Below are positions 6,551 through 10,554 of a stretch of DNA of 10,554 bases, one piece after another. Where the stretch lies: NCBI GenBank assembly GCA_947497195.1, contig CANMGM010000059.1, forward strand, positions 1 through 10,554, read 5' to 3'. The notes under the pieces were generated by a model. The model was not told the DNA's origin, did not search any database, and was given only the letters and a program-made list of their open reading frames with translations. This DNA is from Bacteroidota bacterium (GTDB taxonomy: Bacteria > Bacteroidota > Bacteroidia > M30B66). A program made the position numbers and the translations under genes. Numbering within the stretch: the first letter of the stretch is position 1; each line of letters begins with the position of its first letter.

Positions 6551-6558
6551 TACCTTTG
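6551..6558 (+). promoter_or_regulatory. -7 promoter box of dxs
   Basis: TACCTTTG is an exact match to the Bacteroidota -7 element TAnnTTTG. A TTAG at about 6526-6529, roughly 21 bp upstream, may be a degenerate -33 element. The box ends 12 bp before the dxs ATG. An in-frame TTG at 6556 lies inside the box itself and therefore cannot be the real start. Confidence 0.6.
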
Positions 6559-6570
6559 CGCACCGACATC

Positions 6571-8484
6571 ATGAATATAATACCCGGAGAACTTCTTTCT
6601 CAGATTGATTTCCCTGCAGATTTGCGGAGGTTTAGCGAAGATGAACTGGTTCAGATTTCAAACGAACTTCGTCAGTATATAATCGATATTGTATCATTAA
6701 AAGGGGGGCATTTCGGAGCGAGCTTAGGTACGGTTGAGCTTTCTGTTGCCTTGCATTATGCATTCAATACACCTTACGACCAACTGGTGTGGGATGTAGG
6801 CCATCAGGCATACGGACATAAAATGCTCACCGGTCGACGTGAGCGTTTTCACACCAACAGAATTTACAAAGGCCTCAGCGGCTTCCCGAAGCGCAAAGAA
6901 AGCGAGTACGATACGTTTGGCGTTGGTCACAGTTCTACTTCCATCTCAGCGGCATTGGGAATGGCCGTTGCCTCACGTATAAAGGGCGAGAACGATCGTC
7001 AGCACATTGCCGTAATAGGCGATGGCGCGCTTACCGGCGGAATGGCTTTCGAAGGATTGAACAACGCCGGCACCACATCCAACAACATGCTGGTTGTGCT
7101 TAACGATAACTGCATGTCGATTGACCCCAACGTGGGCGCCTTAAAAGAATACTTAACCGACATTACCACATCGCATACCTACAATCGGGTTAAAGATGAA
7201 GTATGGAACCTCCTAGGTAAAATTTCGAAGTTTGGTCCCAATGCGCAGGCAATTGTTCAAAAAGTGGAAAACGCCGTAAAAAGCGCGCTGCTTCAACAAA
7301 GTAATTTATTCGAATCGCTTAATTTCAGATACTTTGGTCCGGTTGACGGCCACGATGTAAACCGCCTTGTGCAGGTTTTCAAGGATTTGAAAGACATTCC
7401 GGGGCCTAAAATCCTTCACGTTCTTACAGTTAAAGGAAAAGGGTACAAACTGGCCGAGGAAGACCAGACCCTCTGGCACGCGCCGGGCTTGTTCAATAAA
7501 GATACCGGCGAGATTTTAAAGTCGCCTTCTAAAGGTCCGGAGCCTCCAAAATACCAGGATGTATTCGGTCACACCTTGGTCGAAATTGCAAAGGAAGACA
7601 AGCGTGTAGTGGGTGTTACGCCCGCCATGCCTTCGGGATGCTCACTTAACATTATGATGCGCGAAATCCCCGAACGTGCTTTCGATGTGGGCATTTGCGA
7701 GCAGCATGCGGTAACGTTTAGCGCCGGAATGGCTACGCAGGGATTAATTCCATTCTGCAACATTTACAGTACCTTCATGCAACGCGCCTACGATCAGGTA
7801 ATGCACGATGTGGCACTGCAAAATTTGCACGTGGTTTTTTGTCTCGATCGGGGCGGTTTAGCCGGCGCCGACGGCCCTACCCATCATGGCGCCTACGATA
7901 TTGCTTACATGCGTTGCCTTCCGAATATGGTGGTTGCCGCGCCCATGAATGAGCAGGAGTTACGAAACATGATGTTTACCGGATACAAAACCCCGGGTCC
8001 CATGTCGATTCGCTATCCGCGTGGAAACGGCGTTATGCCCGAATGGCGCACGCCCTTGGAATTAATTCCTGTGGGCAAAGGCCGTAAACTGAAGGATGGG
8101 GACGACCTCGCTATATTAAGCATCGGTCACATCGGAAACATCGCCACCAAAGCCGTTCAGAAGCTAGAAGCTGAAGGAATGTCGGTAGCGCATTACGACA
8201 TGCGTTTTGTTAAACCGCTTGATGAGGAGCTGCTACACGAAATTTTTACGCATCACACTAAAGTAATTACAGTCGAAGACGGTTGTATTCAAGGCGGATT
8301 TGGCTCTGCGGTGCTCGAGTTCATGGCCGATAACGGCTACAGTGCACAGGTTAAGCGTTTGGGAATTCCCGACCGCTATATCGAGCATGGTACTCAGCCC
8401 GAACTTTGGAAAGAGTGCGGGTACGACGAAGAGGGAATTTATAACGAAGCCTTTTCATTGGTAAAAACTTTTGCTTTACGTTAA
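6571..8484 (+). CDS. dxs: 1-deoxy-D-xylulose-5-phosphate synthase
   Basis: This cytoplasmic thiamine-diphosphate enzyme condenses pyruvate with glyceraldehyde 3-phosphate, releasing CO2, to give DXP. DXP is the first product of the MEP isoprenoid pathway and a precursor of thiamine and pyridoxal. From the ATG it has 637 residues, close to the usual 620-640. Seen motifs: GGHFGASLGTVEL with His47, DVGHQAYGHKMLTGRR with His78, GVGHSSTSISAALGMA, the ThDP/Mg motif GDGALTGGMAFEGLNNAG (150-167) with DNCMSIDP after it, RYFGPVDGHD, the second-domain GICEQHAVTFSAGMA with Glu377 as the conserved activating glutamate, LDRGGLAGADGPTHHGAYD, and VEDGCIQGGFGSAV in the C-terminal domain. All three transketolase-like domains are complete. 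The ATG at 6571 (MNIIPGELLSQIDFPADLR) is chosen because the earlier TTG falls inside the promoter. It is divergent from the collagen-like operon, and 83 bp separate it from the next gene on the same strand. Confidence 0.98.
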   Translation: MNIIPGELLSQIDFPADLRRFSEDELVQISNELRQYIIDIVSLKGGHFGASLGTVELSVALHYAFNTPYDQLVWDVGHQAYGHKMLTGRRERFHTNRIYKGLSGFPKRKESEYDTFGVGHSSTSISAALGMAVASRIKGENDRQHIAVIGDGALTGGMAFEGLNNAGTTSNNMLVVLNDNCMSIDPNVGALKEYLTDITTSHTYNRVKDEVWNLLGKISKFGPNAQAIVQKVENAVKSALLQQSNLFESLNFRYFGPVDGHDVNRLVQVFKDLKDIPGPKILHVLTVKGKGYKLAEEDQTLWHAPGLFNKDTGEILKSPSKGPEPPKYQDVFGHTLVEIAKEDKRVVGVTPAMPSGCSLNIMMREIPERAFDVGICEQHAVTFSAGMATQGLIPFCNIYSTFMQRAYDQVMHDVALQNLHVVFCLDRGGLAGADGPTHHGAYDIAYMRCLPNMVVAAPMNEQELRNMMFTGYKTPGPMSIRYPRGNGVMPEWRTPLELIPVGKGRKLKDGDDLAILSIGHIGNIATKAVQKLEAEGMSVAHYDMRFVKPLDEELLHEIFTHHTKVITVEDGCIQGGFGSAVLEFMADNGYSAQVKRLGIPDRYIEHGTQPELWKECGYDEEGIYNEAFSLVKTFALR

Positions 8485-8567
8485 TTAAAGATTGCTCAAT
8501 TTTATACCGTGTGTCTGAAGTTTAACTCTTCTTGCATAACTTGCCGTCAAAATAATCTGAGACGGCT

Positions 8568-10472
8568 ATGCGCAGAATTTTACCCTTCTTTTTCCTATTC
8601 TTTTGTTTAAAAACACAGGCTGCTCCGGGCGACACAACGCTGGTAGTTACCCACGATAGCGTGCACATCGAAACCGGCGGTGGTTATACCGATTATCCTT
8701 CATGGGTGGTGTTTCCGCAAAGCGATATGCACAAGGTGGTTCTGAATTTAACCTTCCGTTGTCCTTATGGTGAAAATTGCGGTGAGTGGGATTACCTCAA
8801 CTATATTTATCTAAAGCGCCGCGGAATTCAGGATACCACACCACTTAATATTGAACTGGCGCGCTACATCACGCCGTATGGCAATTCATACAATCAGGCT
8901 TGGAAAGGCGTCTGGAAAATTGATGTAACCGATTTTGCACCCTTGCTCAAAGACTCGCTTGAAATTGTATACCGTCATACAGGATACGAAACCAACGTTG
9001 GACGTGGCTGGAACATCAATATGTGGTTTGAAATGATTGAAGGAACACCCATTCGTCCGTTATGGAATGTAAATAAGCTCTGGAACGGAAATTATTCGTA
9101 TGGCGATCCCGCAAATCCCATAAATACGCAACTCGGTTCGCGTGAGGTAACACTCAATGCCAACACGCGCTCTATTCGTTCGTATATTGTACAAACCGGA
9201 CATTCATTTGGCGACCCCGAAAATTGTGCAGAATTCTGCCCCAAGCAGCGCACGCTTAAAATGGATGGAAGTACGTATCTGCAAAAATACGTTTGGCGCG
9301 ACCAATGTGGCGAAAACCCCAACTTTCCTCAGGCAGGAACCTGGATTTACGATCGTTCGGGCTGGTGTCCCGGTGATATGGTGTATCCCGATTTTGCTGA
9401 TTTAACCGTTGAACCTTCAACTACGCATACGTTTACTTGCGAAATGCAGAACTACGTGAATCAAGGCGGGTCGAGCCCGAATTACGTAATCGAGTCGTTC
9501 CTGTTTGAATATGGGGCTCCTAATTTCGTGAACGATGCATCCATTGAAGAGGTTTTGGCTCCAAGTGAAGATTATTACCATGCGCGTTTTAATCCGATTT
9601 GCGGTTCACCGCGGATAGTGCTGCGCAATAACGGTTCAGCGCCTTTAACATCAGCACAAATTACCTATGGTGATGCATCAGGTTGGCAAAGTACTTTTAG
9701 CTGGACCGGTAATTTGGGTTTTATGAAATCGCAGGAGGTGGAATTGCCCGCCACTGTTTCTTGGAATAATGCGGGTACGTTTAAAGCTACTGTAAGCCAG
9801 GTTAATGGTCAATCTGATGAGTATGCGCCGAACAATACATATTATACGCGCTATGAATCGCCTTTAAGCTTGCCCGATTCGTTTGTGGTGAATGTGCGCA
9901 CCAATAATTTTGGTGGCGAATATTCGTGGACGATAAAAGATGATGAGGGGAATACAGTTGCTTCGCGCTCGGGTATGGCAAATGCAACCGAGTACAAAGA
10001 CACAGTTCGATTGGGCTATGGTTGCTATACTTTCCGTTTGAATGATGGCGGAGAGGATGGTTTATCGTGGTGGGCGAATACGGCTGCCGGTTCAGGGTTT
10101 GCGCGTATCCGACGTGCTGATGCGAGTGGCTTCCTAAAAACATTCGGAGCCGATTTTGGGTCTTTTATTCAGGAAGACTTTACGGTTGGTGGTGCACTGG
10201 GAACTTCCACGCCTGCGTTTCAGGAGGCTGTTGTGAAGATATTTCCTAATCCTGCCATTGAATCTGCATTTTTACAGATTTTACTTGATGCACCCGAAGA
10301 GATTCTCATACAAACGTTTAGTGTTGATGGGCGTTTAATTTCATCGAAAAAATTCGGTAAATCTGATACGCATTACGAGAACATTTTAGAGCCAAACATG
10401 CCTTCCGGAATTTACATGACTCGCGTTTCGACAAACAATTGGAGCAAAGTTGTTCGTTGGGTGGTGAATTAG
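8568..10472 (+). CDS. Secreted PNGase F-like protein with T9SS sorting domain
   Basis: This is a 634-residue protein. The signal peptide is 1-18 (FFFLFFCL core, TQA|A). Residues about 25-315 match both domains of peptide-N-glycosidase F, which cleaves the amide linking N-glycans to Asn. CPYGENCGEWDYLNYIYLK (65-83) aligns with the enzyme's CPNKTCDEWDRYANVYVK, so Asp75 equals catalytic Asp60. ITPYG and WKIDVTDFAPLLK align next. CAEFC (220-224) puts Glu222 at Glu206, and DRSGWCPGDMV (262-272) is nearly identical. The three cysteine pairs (65/71, 220/224, 247/267) appear kept. No acid is visible at Glu118 (YRHTG here). Residues about 322-430 look like an Ig-like domain and 436-540 like a beta domain common in secreted Bacteroidota proteins (GCYTFRLNDGGEDGLSWWAN). 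Residues 556-634 form a T9SS type A sorting domain (VKIFPNPA, FSVDGRLISSKK, MPSGIYMTRVS). It may deglycosylate host or environmental glycoproteins, but activity is not assured. Confidence 0.88.
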   Translation: MRRILPFFFLFFCLKTQAAPGDTTLVVTHDSVHIETGGGYTDYPSWVVFPQSDMHKVVLNLTFRCPYGENCGEWDYLNYIYLKRRGIQDTTPLNIELARYITPYGNSYNQAWKGVWKIDVTDFAPLLKDSLEIVYRHTGYETNVGRGWNINMWFEMIEGTPIRPLWNVNKLWNGNYSYGDPANPINTQLGSREVTLNANTRSIRSYIVQTGHSFGDPENCAEFCPKQRTLKMDGSTYLQKYVWRDQCGENPNFPQAGTWIYDRSGWCPGDMVYPDFADLTVEPSTTHTFTCEMQNYVNQGGSSPNYVIESFLFEYGAPNFVNDASIEEVLAPSEDYYHARFNPICGSPRIVLRNNGSAPLTSAQITYGDASGWQSTFSWTGNLGFMKSQEVELPATVSWNNAGTFKATVSQVNGQSDEYAPNNTYYTRYESPLSLPDSFVVNVRTNNFGGEYSWTIKDDEGNTVASRSGMANATEYKDTVRLGYGCYTFRLNDGGEDGLSWWANTAAGSGFARIRRADASGFLKTFGADFGSFIQEDFTVGGALGTSTPAFQEAVVKIFPNPAIESAFLQILLDAPEEILIQTFSVDGRLISSKKFGKSDTHYENILEPNMPSGIYMTRVSTNNWSKVVRWVVN

Positions 10473-10554
10473 ACGGAAGGCGCAAGCTATGGCATGCTGA
10501 AATTGTAGCTACTGCAAAACGACAAGGACTAAAATTTATATCGTAATCGAAAAA

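Noticed and set aside
8485..8567. TAACTTGC at 8537-8544 as a -7 promoter box for the PNGase F-like gene
   Set aside because: It departs from TAnnTTTG and no -33 element sits at a suitable distance. Read-through from dxs is equally possible.
10366..10533. A + strand frame ending ...KLWHAEIVATAKRQGLKFIS before a TAA at the right end
   Set aside because: It mostly overlaps the PNGase F-like gene in another frame and has no ATG start. It is too short to separate from chance.

Overview
The window reads as a chromosomal segment from a Bacteroidota member, probably a free-living flavobacterial or sphingobacterial/chitinophagal type. The evidence is two proteins ending in type IX secretion system (T9SS) type A sorting domains, a PorT-like outer-membrane barrel, a collagen-like surface protein whose N-terminal domain is characteristic of this phylum, almost no Shine-Dalgarno use, and a good match to the Bacteroidota -7 promoter box (TAnnTTTG) in front of dxs. 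I see no rRNA, tRNA, CRISPR array, insertion sequence or phage gene.

Layout. Left end (1-409): the last codons of a possible + strand gene, then a broken winged-helix gene on the - strand whose 3' half has been lost near a small perfect hairpin. 410-1126 (-): outer-membrane beta-barrel protein. From a 96-bp divergent spacer, the + strand carries a membrane protein of the HTTM / vitamin K-dependent gamma-carboxylase-like family (1223-2596), overlapped by 8 bp by a TPR lipoprotein (2589-3464). This pair ends 1 bp from a convergent - strand operon (6434 to 3466). That operon encodes a small T9SS-sorted protein and an 811-residue collagen-like protein with two inserted Asp-rich, probably calcium-binding modules. 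A second divergent spacer (6435-6570) separates the operon from dxs (6571-8484, +), the first enzyme of the MEP isoprenoid pathway. An 83-bp gap leads to a secreted PNGase F-like protein with a T9SS sorting domain (8568-10472, +). The last 82 bases show no supported gene.

How they fit together. Most of the window encodes the cell envelope or the secreted surface: a barrel, a polytopic inner-membrane protein with a lipoprotein partner, a collagen-like fibre and a glycosidase-like enzyme. dxs is the only central-metabolism gene. No complete new system is evident. The points most worth checking are: (i) a carboxylase-like protein that keeps the catalytic Lys but apparently lacks the conserved His, translationally coupled to a TPR lipoprotein; (ii) a PNGase F relative that keeps two of the three catalytic acids and has extra domains; (iii) a collagen-like protein built from a 74-residue repeating unit that combines an acidic module with a triple-helix block.
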